Program-made: the position numbers and the translations under genes
Shown here: one piece after another, positions 1-9,286 of the stretch
Layout: every line of letters begins with the position of its first letter
Position numbering within the stretch: position 1 is the first letter of the stretch
NCBI RefSeq assembly: GCF_000526995.1
Contig: NZ_AZUI01000001.1
Location: 1,674,001 to 1,738,000 of the forward strand
DNA from: Lacrimispora indolis DSM 755
GTDB lineage: Bacteria > Bacillota > Clostridia > Lachnospirales > Lachnospiraceae
Length of the DNA: 64,000 bases
Direction of reading: 5' to 3'
Notes under the pieces: generated by a model
What the model saw: only the letters and a program-made list of their open reading frames with translations
The model's database searches: none
Told to the model about the DNA's origin: nothing

Positions 1-14
1 GCTTCTTAGCATAG

Positions 15-65
15 AAAACGCGTTTTGATCAGGCTGTAAAAGCCTCCTTCAAAACGCGTTTTTTT
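15..65. terminator. Rho-independent terminator, probably bidirectional
   Basis: A 14-bp perfect stem (AAAACGCGTTTTGA and its complement) encloses a smaller AGGC/GCCT hairpin and is followed by T7 on the plus strand. On the minus strand the stem ends in TTTTCT, so it can also end the leftward operon that finishes at the DUF3783 gene. Confidence 0.8.
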
Positions 66-127
66 GCACTTTTATATGGTTTTCTATCATGCTGCTGCCG
101 GCAGTTACTCCCGGCGTTTCCAAACGC

Positions 128-529
128 TTATGACCCGGACATGGTATCATGTTCTTTCTTAAGCTCCAGATACAAGTCATGGAATTTCCATTTGCAGTTG
201 GTATCGGTAATTACCGCCTTTAAGTCGATTTTAGGTACACCTGCCCGCCTTAAGTTTAAGAGCAGTTCATCGATCCGGCTGTTTGAAAAATTCTTCATCA
301 CAAGGATCTCCTCTTCCACATCAGGGCATTCCTCCTGCTTTATCTCTTCAAAACCGTCAAAACCTGCCAGATATCCTATGGTCTGGCCCATCTGATCCGG
401 AGAAATATTTTTAATCCGTATGCCCATCCGGATCAGAACTGCCTTTAGCTTGGCGGCCTTTGTATCATTTCCGCTCTGCTTGTCCTTTTCAGGCTGATAA
501 TACAGAACCATTTCCTTTCTCGCTGCCAT
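128..529 (-). CDS. DUF3783 domain protein
   Basis: This 133-residue protein matches my memory of the DUF3783 family, small proteins of unknown function common in Clostridia. The middle holds an acidic stretch with EECPDVEEEILVM, followed by FSNSRIDELLLNLRRAGV and a C-terminal LKAVITDTN/KWKFHDLYLELKKEH segment, the pattern typical of the family. No catalytic motif, signal peptide or membrane segment is visible, so it should be soluble. The start has a good Shine-Dalgarno sequence (GGAGGAATGGAAA-ATG). It is the last gene of the leftward glgC-glgD-spoVG-ddh series, 24 bases after ddh, and may be read with it. Function unknown. Confidence 0.75.
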   Translation of the reverse strand: MAARKEMVLYYQPEKDKQSGNDTKAAKLKAVLIRMGIRIKNISPDQMGQTIGYLAGFDGFEEIKQEECPDVEEEILVMKNFSNSRIDELLLNLRRAGVPKIDLKAVITDTNCKWKFHDLYLELKKEHDTMSGS

Positions 530-553
530 TTTCCATTCCTCCTGCCTCTGAAT

Positions 554-1540
554 TTATAACAGATTTCCCCGAAGCTCGCTTCCGCTTAATGCACTTAAAT
601 AAGCCGGAGCTATATCGAACACGGTTTTGCAGCCGCTCTGGCCTTCTTTATTCAGCCGGTAAGCAGCTCTTGCATAGGCCGTCAGCACGGAGGCCGTAAA
701 TTCCGGATTGGAATCCAGCTTCAGACTGTATTCGATCACATGGCTGTTCTCATCCTCCCAGCCTGTCCTTCCGGTCCTTATGACAAATCCACCATGAGGG
801 ATCCCCTTATGATCCCTGTTAAGCTCCTCTTCGCTTATGAAATGAACCGTGGTATCATAATCTGCAAAATAATTAGGCATTGTCACGATCTCTTCCCTGA
901 TCTTATCTAAGTCCCCATTCTCTTCAGCCACTACAAAGCATTCACGTGTATGCTTTTCCCTGGTGGACAGCTCCGGATTCTTCCCGCCTCTGACCGCCTC
1001 AAGGGCTTTTTCCACCGGAATGGTGTACTGTCTGGCATCCTTTACACCCTGGATCCTGCGGATAGCATCGGAATGGCCTTGGCTCACGCCCCTGCCCCAG
1101 AACGTATAATCATGACCGCCAGGTAAAACAGCACCAGCATACAGGCGGTTTAAAGAAAACATTCCCGGATCCCAGCCTACGGATATGATCCCTATCTTAT
1201 TCCCTTCCCTAGCCGTTTCATCCACCGCTTCGTAATGCTGAGGGATTTTAGCGTGGGTATCAAAGCTGTCCACCACGTTGAAATGTCTGGCAAGAAGAGG
1301 GGTCTGCACTGGAAGATCCACAGCGCTTCCGCCGCAGAGGATCATTACATCAATGGTATCCTTTTTTGAAATGGCTTCATCCATGGAATACACTTCTACG
1401 CCTGGAGTGAGAAGGGTTACTGAGGCCGGATCTCTTCTGGTAAACACGGCAGAAAGCTCCAGATCCGGATTATGGCGGATAGCGCACTCCACTCCTTTTC
1501 CCAAATTTCCATAGCCTGCAATACCTATTTTAATTGTCAT
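554..1540 (-). CDS. ddh: meso-diaminopimelate D-dehydrogenase
   Basis: NADPH-dependent enzyme that converts tetrahydrodipicolinate plus ammonia to meso-diaminopimelate in one step, a shortcut in lysine and peptidoglycan precursor synthesis. The 328 residues fit the family length. The N-terminal Rossmann motif is GIAGYGNLGKG (about residues 6-16), followed by an FTRRDP segment suited to NADP binding. The substrate-binding regions typical of Ddh are visible as CGGSAVDLP, SFDTH, SVGWDPGMFSLNR and FWGRGVSQGHSDA. The start follows AAAGGTAGATGAACAT-ATG. It lies 142 bases downstream of the spoVG terminator, so it may have its own weak promoter or depend on read-through. Confidence 0.93.
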   Translation of the reverse strand: MTIKIGIAGYGNLGKGVECAIRHNPDLELSAVFTRRDPASVTLLTPGVEVYSMDEAISKKDTIDVMILCGGSAVDLPVQTPLLARHFNVVDSFDTHAKIPQHYEAVDETAREGNKIGIISVGWDPGMFSLNRLYAGAVLPGGHDYTFWGRGVSQGHSDAIRRIQGVKDARQYTIPVEKALEAVRGGKNPELSTREKHTRECFVVAEENGDLDKIREEIVTMPNYFADYDTTVHFISEEELNRDHKGIPHGGFVIRTGRTGWEDENSHVIEYSLKLDSNPEFTASVLTAYARAAYRLNKEGQSGCKTVFDIAPAYLSALSGSELRGNLL

Positions 1541-1636
1541 ATGTTCATCTACCTTTCAAAAAAATATTTTTTACATTATAACTCTAAAAGGAGTCTCATG
1601 TAAATCCTGTATTTTCGGAGAGTCTGTAATAGAAAA

Positions 1637-1672
1637 AATCCGCAGGCAGAATCAACCTTCTGCCTGCGGATT
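1637..1672 (-). terminator. Terminator after spoVG
   Basis: A perfect 14-bp stem (AATCCGCAGGCAGA with its complement) and 8-base loop is followed on the minus strand by a T-rich tract (TTTTTTCT), 10 bases beyond the spoVG stop codon. Confidence 0.85.
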
Positions 1673-1682
1673 CAAAATCTTA

Positions 1683-1967
1683 TTAAGCCAATGCCTCTGC
1701 GTCCGGCATTTCCAATGCCGTGGTCTCATATTTGTCCAGAATGACCTTCTGGATCATATCCCGCGTATCGGAATTAATGGGATGTGCGATATCCCGGTAT
1801 TCCCCGTCAGCTGCCTTACGGCTGGGCATAGCAATAAATAATCCCTTTTCTCCTTCAATCACCTTAATGTCATGAATCACAAATTCATTGTCCAATGTAA
1901 TGGATACAATAGCTTTCATTTTTCCTTCTTTTTCAATGCGTCTAACCCTCACGTCTGTAATCTGCAT
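1683..1967 (-). CDS. spoVG: Septation / RNA-binding protein SpoVG
   Basis: SpoVG is a small nucleic-acid-binding regulator that affects asymmetric septation, cell envelope functions and sporulation in Firmicutes. The protein starts [19 protein letters not shown] and carries the conserved core [21 protein letters not shown] followed by [14 protein letters not shown] use the ATG at 1967 because GGAAGGGG lies 8 bases before it and the family begins at MQITDVR. An ATG 7 codons upstream has its AAGGAA too close. It sits directly after glgD (25 bases) and ends at a strong terminator, so it is the last gene of a glgC-glgD-spoVG transcript, an unusual partnership. The product is about 94 residues, normal for the family. 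Confidence 0.95.
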   Translation of the reverse strand: MQITDVRVRRIEKEGKMKAIVSITLDNEFVIHDIKVIEGEKGLFIAMPSRKAADGEYRDIAHPINSDTRDMIQKVILDKYETTALEMPDAEALA

Positions 1968-1992
1968 GTCAAGCCCCTTCCCCCACATTTCC

Positions 1993-3114
1993 TTATAATG
2001 TGTATCTTTCGTTTTTCTCTAAAACAACTTTTATATTGTTTGGTGTACCTATATGGGTGGTATTGGCCCGGATGGTGTCCCGGCTCTCCACGATACAATT
2101 TTCAATAACCGTATTGTCACCTATGTATACATCATTTAAAATGATTGAATTCTTAATGACACAGTTATTACCCACATATGCCTTCTTAAACAGAACTGAA
2201 TTTTCAACCACTCCATTGACAATGCTGCCGCTGGATATCAGGCTGTTCTTTACCACGGCACCAGGGTTATACTTTGCCGGAGGCAAATCATCTATTTTAG
2301 AATAAACATCCGGGTACTGGCGGAAGAAATAATCCCTCACTTCCGACTTCAGGAAATCCATGTTAGTCTTGTAATAAGACTCAACAGAAGCGATATTCCT
2401 CCAGTAGGTGTTCATCTTATAAGCATAAATTCTCTTTAAGTTCCGGTACCGTATTAAAATATCACTTACGAAATCATAACGGTCTTCCATGGCGCAGCGC
2501 TCAATGAGCTCGATCAGCTGCCGTCTGCGGATGACGTAAATACCGCAGGATACGATATTGGAAGAAGCCACCATGGGCTTTTCTTCAAAATCCGTGATCC
2601 TTCCGTCTTCATTGGTCCTCACCAGTCCGAACCGGGTGATATCCTCTCCCCCGGGAAGCTCCGTACAAACCACAGTAATATCTGCCTTTTTCTCAATATG
2701 ATATTCCAGAACCTTGCCATAATCCAGCTTGTAGATGCCGTCGCCGGCCGCAATGACCACATAGGGTTCATGGCTGTTTTTTAAGAATGTGAGGTTCTGG
2801 TAAAGCGCGTCTGCGGTCCCCCTGTACCAGTCACTGCTTTCTGCAGTTATGGTTGGAGTGAATACAAATAATCCCCCCTGCTTTCTTCCAAAATCCCACC
2901 ACTTGGAAGAGCTTAAATGCAGATGAAGTGATCTGGAATTATACTGAGTCAAAACCGCTACGTTCTGAATATGAGAATTCGTCATATTGCTGAGGGCAAA
3001 ATCAATGCTGCGGTAATTTCCTGCAATGGGCATGGCCGAAATTGCCCTTTTATTGGATAATTCCCGCATTCTCTTACTGTTTCCGCCTGCTAATACAATT
3101 CCTATCGCTCTCAT
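1993..3114 (-). CDS. glgD: Glucose-1-phosphate adenylyltransferase, GlgD subunit
   Basis: Non-catalytic or regulatory partner of GlgC in the ADP-glucose pyrophosphorylase of clostridia and bacilli, which makes ADP-glucose for glycogen. The 373 residues have an N-terminal nucleotidyltransferase fold ([19 protein letters not shown]) in which the catalytic RAKPAV-type sequence of GlgC is replaced by RAISAMPI, typical of GlgD. Residues after about 280 form a left-handed beta-helix with hexapeptide repeats ([18 protein letters not shown]). Its ATG overlaps the glgC stop as ATGA, implying translational coupling. The enzyme is expected to be a GlgC/GlgD heterotetramer. Confidence 0.95.
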   Translation of the reverse strand: MRAIGIVLAGGNSKRMRELSNKRAISAMPIAGNYRSIDFALSNMTNSHIQNVAVLTQYNSRSLHLHLSSSKWWDFGRKQGGLFVFTPTITAESSDWYRGTADALYQNLTFLKNSHEPYVVIAAGDGIYKLDYGKVLEYHIEKKADITVVCTELPGGEDITRFGLVRTNEDGRITDFEEKPMVASSNIVSCGIYVIRRRQLIELIERCAMEDRYDFVSDILIRYRNLKRIYAYKMNTYWRNIASVESYYKTNMDFLKSEVRDYFFRQYPDVYSKIDDLPPAKYNPGAVVKNSLISSGSIVNGVVENSVLFKKAYVGNNCVIKNSIILNDVYIGDNTVIENCIVESRDTIRANTTHIGTPNNIKVVLEKNERYTL

Positions 3115-4385
3115 CGTATGCCACCTGCCTTTATGATGTAGTCTCCGCCAGCCAGCTCTCCGTCAGCATAATCTTCTGCTGCTGTCTCACCGACAATTGC
3201 CGTATTCTTACCAATCCTCACATTTTCCGGTATGGTCGAGTTCTCACCGACTGTTACCAGATCGGACTGGTAGACCTTGGGATCGTATTTGCTTTGAGCA
3301 AATTCCCCAAAACCAAGCTCAGAGTTTGCACCTATTTTCACATTTTCAGCGATAATGGCCTTCTGGATCTTAACGTTTTCTCCTATCACGCACTCCCTCA
3401 TAATAATGGAATCCCTGATCACGGCTCCCGGTTTAATGGTAACGCCGGCACCTATGACGGAATTATGGACTTCCCCGCAGATTTCCGACCCTTCTCCAAT
3501 GATACTTCTGTTTATGACAGCCTCTTCTGACACGTACTGAGGCGGTATGATGTCGCTCTTGGTGTAGATCTTCCAGTATTCTTCGTAAAGATTAAATTCC
3601 GGAATGATATCAATCAATTCCATGTTGGCTTCCCAGTAAGAGCTTAAGGTTCCCACATCCTTCCAGTAGCCATTGTACTCGTAGGCAAATACCCGGTCTC
3701 CTGATTCGAAGCAGTCGGGAATGATGTGCTTGCCGAAATCACAGCCGGGAACTTCAGACATCTTGATCAGTGCCTCTCTTAACACTTTCCAACTGAATAT
3801 GTAGATACCCATGGATGCCAGGTTGCTTCTTGGATTTTCCGGTTTCTCCTCAAATTCTGTAATCCGGTTATTCTCATCAGTTATCAGGATTCCAAAACGG
3901 CTGGCCTCCTCAATCGGCACCGGCATAGCAGCAATGGTGATATCAGCATTATTCGCCTTATGATACTCCAGCATGACCTCGTAATCCATCTTATATATGT
4001 GGTCGCCTGACAATATGAGGACATAGTCCGGATTGTAAGTCTCCATATACTCGAGGTTCTGATAGATGGCATTGGCCGTTCCAGTGTACCAGTCACTGCC
4101 CATGCTCTTCTCATAGGGAGGGAGGATCGTAACGCCGCCAACGTTCCGGTCTAGATCCCATGGGATCCCGATCCCGATATGGGTGTTCAAACGCAATGGC
4201 TGATATTGGGTAAGAACTCCCACCGTATCCACTCCTGAATTAATACAGTTGCTCAGTGGGAAATCAATAATACGGTACTTGCCGCCAAATGATACTGCTG
4301 GTTTGGCCACTTTTTGCGTTAACACGCCTAAGCGGCTTCCCTGGCCGCCTGCCAAAAGCATGGCAATCATCTCTTTCTTGATCAC
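3111..4385 (-). CDS. glgC: Glucose-1-phosphate adenylyltransferase, catalytic GlgC subunit
   Basis: Makes ADP-glucose from ATP and glucose 1-phosphate, the committed step of bacterial glycogen synthesis. The N-terminus has the pyrophosphorylase signature [22 protein letters not shown] (split here as [12 protein letters not shown] plus AKPAV). The [15 protein letters not shown] and [10 protein letters not shown] segments mark the active site, and a C-terminal hexapeptide beta-helix follows. The start codon is GTG, preceded by GAGAGGTG at proper spacing; an ATG follows five codons later. It is the first gene of the glg operon, read from an extended -10 promoter, with a 4-base overlap to glgD. 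Length (424 aa) is normal. Confidence 0.95.
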   Translation of the reverse strand: MIKKEMIAMLLAGGQGSRLGVLTQKVAKPAVSFGGKYRIIDFPLSNCINSGVDTVGVLTQYQPLRLNTHIGIGIPWDLDRNVGGVTILPPYEKSMGSDWYTGTANAIYQNLEYMETYNPDYVLILSGDHIYKMDYEVMLEYHKANNADITIAAMPVPIEEASRFGILITDENNRITEFEEKPENPRSNLASMGIYIFSWKVLREALIKMSEVPGCDFGKHIIPDCFESGDRVFAYEYNGYWKDVGTLSSYWEANMELIDIIPEFNLYEEYWKIYTKSDIIPPQYVSEEAVINRSIIGEGSEICGEVHNSVIGAGVTIKPGAVIRDSIIMRECVIGENVKIQKAIIAENVKIGANSELGFGEFAQSKYDPKVYQSDLVTVGENSTIPENVRIGKNTAIVGETAAEDYADGELAGGDYIIKAGGIR

Positions 4386-4423
4386 GTTATCACCTCTCGC
4401 TGTTGTAATTTTATTGTACTAGC

Positions 4424-4452
4424 ATTATAACACATATTCGGAAAATAGTGAA
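4424..4452 (-). promoter_or_regulatory. Promoter of glgC-glgD-spoVG
   Basis: Sigma-A type promoter on the minus strand: TTCACT, 17-base spacer, TATAAT, with an upstream TG giving an extended -10 (TGTTATAAT). The -10 lies about 39 bases before the glgC GTG. Confidence 0.6.
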
Positions 4453-4563
4453 CAAAATTTTGAATTATAACTATAATTTTTTGTGCATTTTCCGACATTT
4501 TTCTACTTTTTTTTAAATCTTTTACATTTTAAGCCATATCTTGCGTTTTTATACCTATCCCCC

Positions 4564-4592
4564 TTGAATCAATGCTCGAAATACAGTATAAT
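4564..4592 (+). promoter_or_regulatory. Promoter of asnS
   Basis: TTGAAT, 17-base spacer, TATAAT, giving a leader of only about 30 bases before asnS, too short for a T-box. The leader ends in AAAGGAG eight bases from the ATG. Confidence 0.75.
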
Positions 4593-4630
4593 CTTAATAA
4601 GTATGCGAACATGTAAAAGGAGAAGCTATT

Positions 4631-6022
4631 ATGGATTTAATCACTGTGAGGCAAATATATAAAGACAAAGAATCACTTCTTAATACCCAGGTTACGGTTG
4701 GAGGCTGGGTGAGAAGTTTAAGAGATTCCAAGGCATTTGGATTCATTGTTTTAAATGACGGAACTTATTTTGAAACACTTCAGATCGTCTATCATGACAC
4801 CATGGAAAATTTCTCTGAGATATCCAGATTAAATGTAGGAGCCGCCATCATCGTCACCGGTACTCTGGTCGCCACTCCGGAAGCAAAACAGCCCTTTGAG
4901 ATCCAGGCGGACAGCATTACCGTTGAAGGAGCTTCTACACCGGATTATCCCCTTCAGAAAAAACGCCATTCCTTTGAATATTTAAGAACCATTTCCCATC
5001 TGCGTCCCAGAACCAACACCTTCCAGGCTGTTTTCCGTGTTCGTTCTCTGATCGCTTATGCTATCCACCAGTTCTTCCAGGAAAGAGATTTTGTCTATGT
5101 GCATACTCCTATCATCACTGGAAGCGACTGCGAGGGAGCCGGGGAGATGTTCCAGGTTACCACCATGGATCTGACAAACATTCCAAAGACAGCAGAGGGC
5201 GCTGTGGATTTCAGCCAGGACTTCTTTGAAAAGCCTACCAACTTAACCGTAAGCGGCCAGCTCAACGGAGAGACCTATGCCATGGCATTCCGCAACATTT
5301 ATACCTTTGGCCCAACCTTCCGCGCTGAAAATTCCAATACCACACGCCATGCGGCGGAGTTCTGGATGATCGAGCCTGAGATGGCCTTTGCTGATTTGGA
5401 AGACGATATGGAACTGGCAGAATCCATGCTCAAATATGTGATCCGCTTTGTTCTGGAGCATGCTCCGGAAGAGATGAACTTCTTTAACCAGTTTGTGGAC
5501 AAGGAACTTCTTAACCGTTTAAATCATGTTTTGAACTCTGAATTCGCCCATGTGACCTACACCGAGGCCGTTGAGCTTTTGGAGAAGCACAATGACGAAT
5601 TTGATTATAAAGTGTTCTGGGGCTGTGACTTACAAACCGAGCACGAACGCTATTTAACAGAGCAGCACTATAAAAAACCTGTATTCGTAACGGATTATCC
5701 AAAGGAGATCAAGGCATTTTACATGAAGCTGAATCCGGATAACAAGACCGTGGCTGCCGTGGACTGTCTGGTTCCCGGAATCGGGGAAATCATCGGCGGA
5801 AGCCAGAGGGAAGACAACTACGACAAGCTGGTGGCACGTATGGATGAGCTTGGCTTTAAGAAAGAGGATTACGAATTCTACCTTGACTTAAGAAAATTTG
5901 GTTCCACACGCCATGCAGGCTTTGGCCTTGGCTTTGAGCGCTGCGTGATGTATTTAACCGGAATGTCCAATATCCGTGACGTGATTCCATTCCCAAGAAC
6001 CGTAGGCAACTGCGAACTTTAA
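4631..6022 (+). CDS. asnS: Asparagine--tRNA ligase
   Basis: Class IIb aminoacyl-tRNA synthetase that charges tRNA-Asn. The N-terminal OB-fold anticodon-binding domain (about residues 1-110) contains [16 protein letters not shown]. The catalytic domain follows with class II motif 2 ([21 protein letters not shown]) and motif 3 ([15 protein letters not shown]) near the C-terminus. The 463-residue length matches AsnRS and is longer than most AspRS2. It has its own promoter and terminator, so it is monocistronic, divergent from glgC. I see no T-box or leader peptide. Confidence 0.97.
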   Translation: MDLITVRQIYKDKESLLNTQVTVGGWVRSLRDSKAFGFIVLNDGTYFETLQIVYHDTMENFSEISRLNVGAAIIVTGTLVATPEAKQPFEIQADSITVEGASTPDYPLQKKRHSFEYLRTISHLRPRTNTFQAVFRVRSLIAYAIHQFFQERDFVYVHTPIITGSDCEGAGEMFQVTTMDLTNIPKTAEGAVDFSQDFFEKPTNLTVSGQLNGETYAMAFRNIYTFGPTFRAENSNTTRHAAEFWMIEPEMAFADLEDDMELAESMLKYVIRFVLEHAPEEMNFFNQFVDKELLNRLNHVLNSEFAHVTYTEAVELLEKHNDEFDYKVFWGCDLQTEHERYLTEQHYKKPVFVTDYPKEIKAFYMKLNPDNKTVAAVDCLVPGIGEIIGGSQREDNYDKLVARMDELGFKKEDYEFYLDLRKFGSTRHAGFGLGFERCVMYLTGMSNIRDVIPFPRTVGNCEL

Positions 6023-6029
6023 TCCTGTA

Positions 6030-6066
6030 CCGCAAATTCCCTTCCATACCGGCAGGGAATTTGCGG
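6030..6066 (+). terminator. Terminator of asnS
   Basis: A perfect 12-bp stem (CCGCAAATTCCC with its complement) and 13-base loop, followed by TTT, starts 8 bases after the asnS stop. Confidence 0.8.
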
Positions 6067-6143
6067 TTTCAGTTCAGCCGCCGGATCATGAATGGCATGG
6101 CGAACTGTAACCATTTGTACAGAGGACCAGCGAGGTAATGACA

Positions 6144-7214
6144 ATGAAATTCATACATATTGCAGATGTCCACTGGGGCATGAGCCCGGACAGCGACAAG
6201 CCGTGGAGCAAGGAACGGTATCAGGACATTAAGGATACCTTTGCAAAGACGGTCAGCCAGGCAAAAGCGTTGGAAGCTAATTGTCTCTTTATTTCCGGCG
6301 ACTTATTTCATCGGCAGCCCCTGGCCAGAGATTTAAAAGAAGTAAACTATCTTTTTTCCACCATACCGGAGGTCCATGTGGTCATCATTGCCGGCAATCA
6401 CGACCGCATCAGGAGCAACTCCGCCCTGTTAAGCTTTACCTGGGCTCCCAATGTGTCTTATCTCATGGGAGAGGAGTTAGAAAGTGTTTACTTTAAGGAT
6501 ATCAATACAGAGGTTTACGGCTTCAGCTACCATACATCAGAGATTCCGGAAAACCGCCTTGACCATTTAAAGGTGCCTAACAACGGGCGCATCCATGTTC
6601 TTTTAGGCCATGGCGGCGACGCCAACCACATCCCCTTTGACAAGGGCGCCATGTCCAATCTGGACTTTTCCTACGTCGCCATGGGGCATATCCACCGGCC
6701 GGAGATCCTTTTGGAAAACCGCATGGCATTTGCCGGTTCCTTAGAGCCTCTGGACAAGACAGAATCAGGGCAGCACGGCATGATGGTTGGGGAGATCAAC
6801 GAAGTGACCCGCATGGTAACTTCCTTAAAGTTCATTCCAATGGCAAAGCTTCAGTACATCTCCCTGGCCGTCAATGTAACAACTGCCACTACCAATACGG
6901 AACTTGCCATGAAAATCACCCAGGAAATCCAGAACCGGGGACCGGAAAACATATTCCGTTTTCGGATCCGCGGCATGAGGGATCCTGACATTTCCTTTGA
7001 CTTGGAGATGTTGTCCACCCGGTTTAAAATCATGGAAATCATTGACGAGTCAGAACCTCAGTATGACTTTTCCGCATTGTTCGCCGAACATCCCAGCGAC
7101 ATGATCGGCTTCTTTATTCAGGCCCTTCAAAAACCGGAGATGAGCCCTGTGGAAAAAAAGGCCCTTCATTACGGCATCAACGCATTGCTTCGCACAACGG
7201 ACGAAAGGAGCTGA
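6144..7214 (+). CDS. Metallophosphoesterase, SbcD/YhaO-like DNA exonuclease
   Basis: Calcineurin-like phosphoesterase of the SbcD/Mre11 group, expected to be the nuclease half of a two-part DNA end-processing complex. The five metal-binding motifs are all present: DVHWG (about residue 10), GDLFHR, GNHDR, GHGGD and GHIHRPE. About 120 residues of C-terminal capping domain follow. I prefer the ATG at 6144 over the one at 6138, since GCGAGG is 8 bases from it and only 2 from the first. The next gene follows after 4 bases and encodes the matching SMC-like ATPase, as in Bacillus yhaO-yhaN. A repair role is inferred from the family. Confidence 0.87.
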   Translation: MKFIHIADVHWGMSPDSDKPWSKERYQDIKDTFAKTVSQAKALEANCLFISGDLFHRQPLARDLKEVNYLFSTIPEVHVVIIAGNHDRIRSNSALLSFTWAPNVSYLMGEELESVYFKDINTEVYGFSYHTSEIPENRLDHLKVPNNGRIHVLLGHGGDANHIPFDKGAMSNLDFSYVAMGHIHRPEILLENRMAFAGSLEPLDKTESGQHGMMVGEINEVTRMVTSLKFIPMAKLQYISLAVNVTTATTNTELAMKITQEIQNRGPENIFRFRIRGMRDPDISFDLEMLSTRFKIMEIIDESEPQYDFSALFAEHPSDMIGFFIQALQKPEMSPVEKKALHYGINALLRTTDERS

Positions 7215-7218
7215 CCCC

Positions 7219-9081
7219 ATGAAAATAATTGATATCTATATCAATGGCTTTGGGAAATTCCATGGCAGAAACCTTACCTTCCGGGATGGGCTGAACATTG
7301 TATATGGCAAAAATGAGGCCGGAAAATCCACCATCCATACGTTCATCAGGGGAATGCTTTTCGGCATTGAGCGCCAGAGAGGCCGCGCATCCCGGAATGA
7401 CCTTTACACAAAGTATGAGCCCTGGGAAAACAGCGGCACCTATGAAGGGCAGATACGGTTAGAGCATAAGGATCACATTTACCGGATCGAACGGACCTTT
7501 CAGAAAAATAAAAAAGAATTTAAGATTGTGGATGAAACCGCCGGACGGGAAGTAGAGCCTACAAAGGCATTTTTAGACGACTTATTGTGCGGCTTAAGCG
7601 AGGCAGCCTACATTAACACCGTCAGCATCGGCCAGTTAAAAAGCGCTACCGATGAGGGCATGGTTTCTGAACTTAAAAATTACATTGCAAACTTAAACAC
7701 AACAGGAAACCTGGCCCTTAACATTACCAAGTCCGCCGCCTTTTTAAAATCCCAGAGAAAGGAGCTGGAATCCCAGATGGTTCCGGAAGCGGCCCGCACT
7801 TACACCTCTTTGTTAAGTGAGATCCGCAACACGGAAAAAGAAATCTCATCTCCGGAATATGAAAATCAGATTCAGGAATATCATAAGCTCCGGTCCCAGC
7901 TGAAGAATTCCATGGAGGAGCATCAGAAAGAAAAGGAAGAGCTTCTTCAAAAAGCTGCCAGGGGCAGGCAGGTATTGACCAGCAACCATTTTTCCGACCA
8001 GGCTTCCATTAACGCCTGCCAGGCAAAGGCTCAGGAAAGCTATGATGAATACATGGATGCCAGGGCAGCCTGTAACAGAAAACCGAGAAAAATCTGTTCA
8101 ATCCTTTCCCTGGTCATTGCGACCCTGCTTTTATGCGGCACAGGTGTCCTTTACTATCTGGGAGAAGCAAATTATTTTACCGCCTACTATGGGCTTGACC
8201 TCCTCCTTTTGCTTGGTATTTTTATCGGCACTGCCACGATCTTTTATCTGATCGGCTTAATCCTGTTTTTGCGGCTGAGACACAGCCAAAAGGACATGGA
8301 AATGAGCGCCAAGATCCTGCAGGAGATCCTTTCCAGGCATTTGGGAAATACAGAGATCAGTCCTGAAGCGATCCGGGCGTTTCAGACGAGGATGGCGGAA
8401 TTTACCCGCTTATGCTCCGCCGTTTCCAAATCCGAAGCAGTCATCGCACAAAAGGCTTCAGAGCTTGAGGAACTTTCAAAAAAGCAGGAAAACTGCGGGG
8501 AGTCCATTGAAAAGCAGCAGAAAAGCCAGTGGGAGCTGGAAAAAAAGCTGGAGCATCTGTCAAACTGCAAGACCCAGGCAGAAGGGTTAAAGCACATCCT
8601 GACAGAGAACGACCGGATCAGGGAAGAAATTTCCGCCATTGACCTGGCCCTGGAAACCATGACCAGCCTCTCCTCCTCCATCCGGGATTCCTTTGGTTTA
8701 TATTTAAACAAAACAGCCTCAGACTTAATCGCAGGTATCACAGGGGGAATCTATACCAGCATGAGCGTGGATGAGAACCTGAATGTCTTTTTGAATACAA
8801 AGACAAAGCTGGTTCCCTTAGAACAGGTCAGCAGCGGTACCATGGACCAGGTATATTTAGCGCTCCGTCTGGCAGCCGCCACTTTGATCCAGGAGGGGAC
8901 AGAGCGGATGCCCTTTATATTTGACGACAGCTTTGTGCTGTATGATGATGACAGGCTCCGTACAGCCCTAAGGTGGCTGGTAAACACTTATTCCGACCAG
9001 GTCATCATCTTCACCTGCCATCAGAGGGAGGCCCAGATGCTGACAGCGAACCTGATTCCTTATCATCTGGTAGAAATTTAG
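7219..9081 (+). CDS. YhaN-like AAA/SMC-type ATPase with membrane segments
   Basis: Rad50/SbcC-like ATPase partner of the preceding nuclease. The N-terminus has a P-loop (YGKNEAGKST, residues 29-38). A long coiled-coil region follows, interrupted by two hydrophobic segments (about 293-315 and 325-350) that should anchor the hairpin in the membrane, a hallmark of YhaN proteins as opposed to SbcC. A second coiled coil leads to the ABC signature (SSGTMDQVYLALRLA, about 537-551) and Walker B (FIFDDSFVLYDD). The start has AAAGGAG 8 bases upstream. At 620 residues it is shorter than many YhaN proteins because the coiled coils are short. No terminator is seen before the insertion sequence that begins 38 bases downstream. 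Confidence 0.85.
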   Translation: MKIIDIYINGFGKFHGRNLTFRDGLNIVYGKNEAGKSTIHTFIRGMLFGIERQRGRASRNDLYTKYEPWENSGTYEGQIRLEHKDHIYRIERTFQKNKKEFKIVDETAGREVEPTKAFLDDLLCGLSEAAYINTVSIGQLKSATDEGMVSELKNYIANLNTTGNLALNITKSAAFLKSQRKELESQMVPEAARTYTSLLSEIRNTEKEISSPEYENQIQEYHKLRSQLKNSMEEHQKEKEELLQKAARGRQVLTSNHFSDQASINACQAKAQESYDEYMDARAACNRKPRKICSILSLVIATLLLCGTGVLYYLGEANYFTAYYGLDLLLLLGIFIGTATIFYLIGLILFLRLRHSQKDMEMSAKILQEILSRHLGNTEISPEAIRAFQTRMAEFTRLCSAVSKSEAVIAQKASELEELSKKQENCGESIEKQQKSQWELEKKLEHLSNCKTQAEGLKHILTENDRIREEISAIDLALETMTSLSSSIRDSFGLYLNKTASDLIAGITGGIYTSMSVDENLNVFLNTKTKLVPLEQVSSGTMDQVYLALRLAAATLIQEGTERMPFIFDDSFVLYDDDRLRTALRWLVNTYSDQVIIFTCHQREAQMLTANLIPYHLVEI

Positions 9082-9251
9082 CCGTATAAAATATTTTAAT
9101 CATGACCACCCGTAAAACGCAACATCATAAACTTAAGATAAGTATTTAACTAATTCAGATCATTAATTGACTAAATTTTACTGTTGAAATAATATTTGTT
9201 ATTTTATGATTGCAGTTTATCCAAGTCATAATCTACTTTTCCTAAAAATGC

Positions 9252-9281
9252 CCATACTATCCCTTAAATTGGATAGTATGG
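9252..9281 (-). terminator. Terminator inside the IS, after the transposase
   Basis: A perfect 11-bp stem (CCATACTATCC / GGATAGTATGG) 6 bases beyond the transposase stop. There is no strong T-run, but the position suits ending transposase transcription. Confidence 0.5.
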
Positions 9282-9286
9282 ACATT

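Noticed and set aside
4386..4630. Possible T-box riboswitch before asnS
   Set aside because: The promoter leaves a leader of only about 30 bases, and no T-box sequence or terminator is present.
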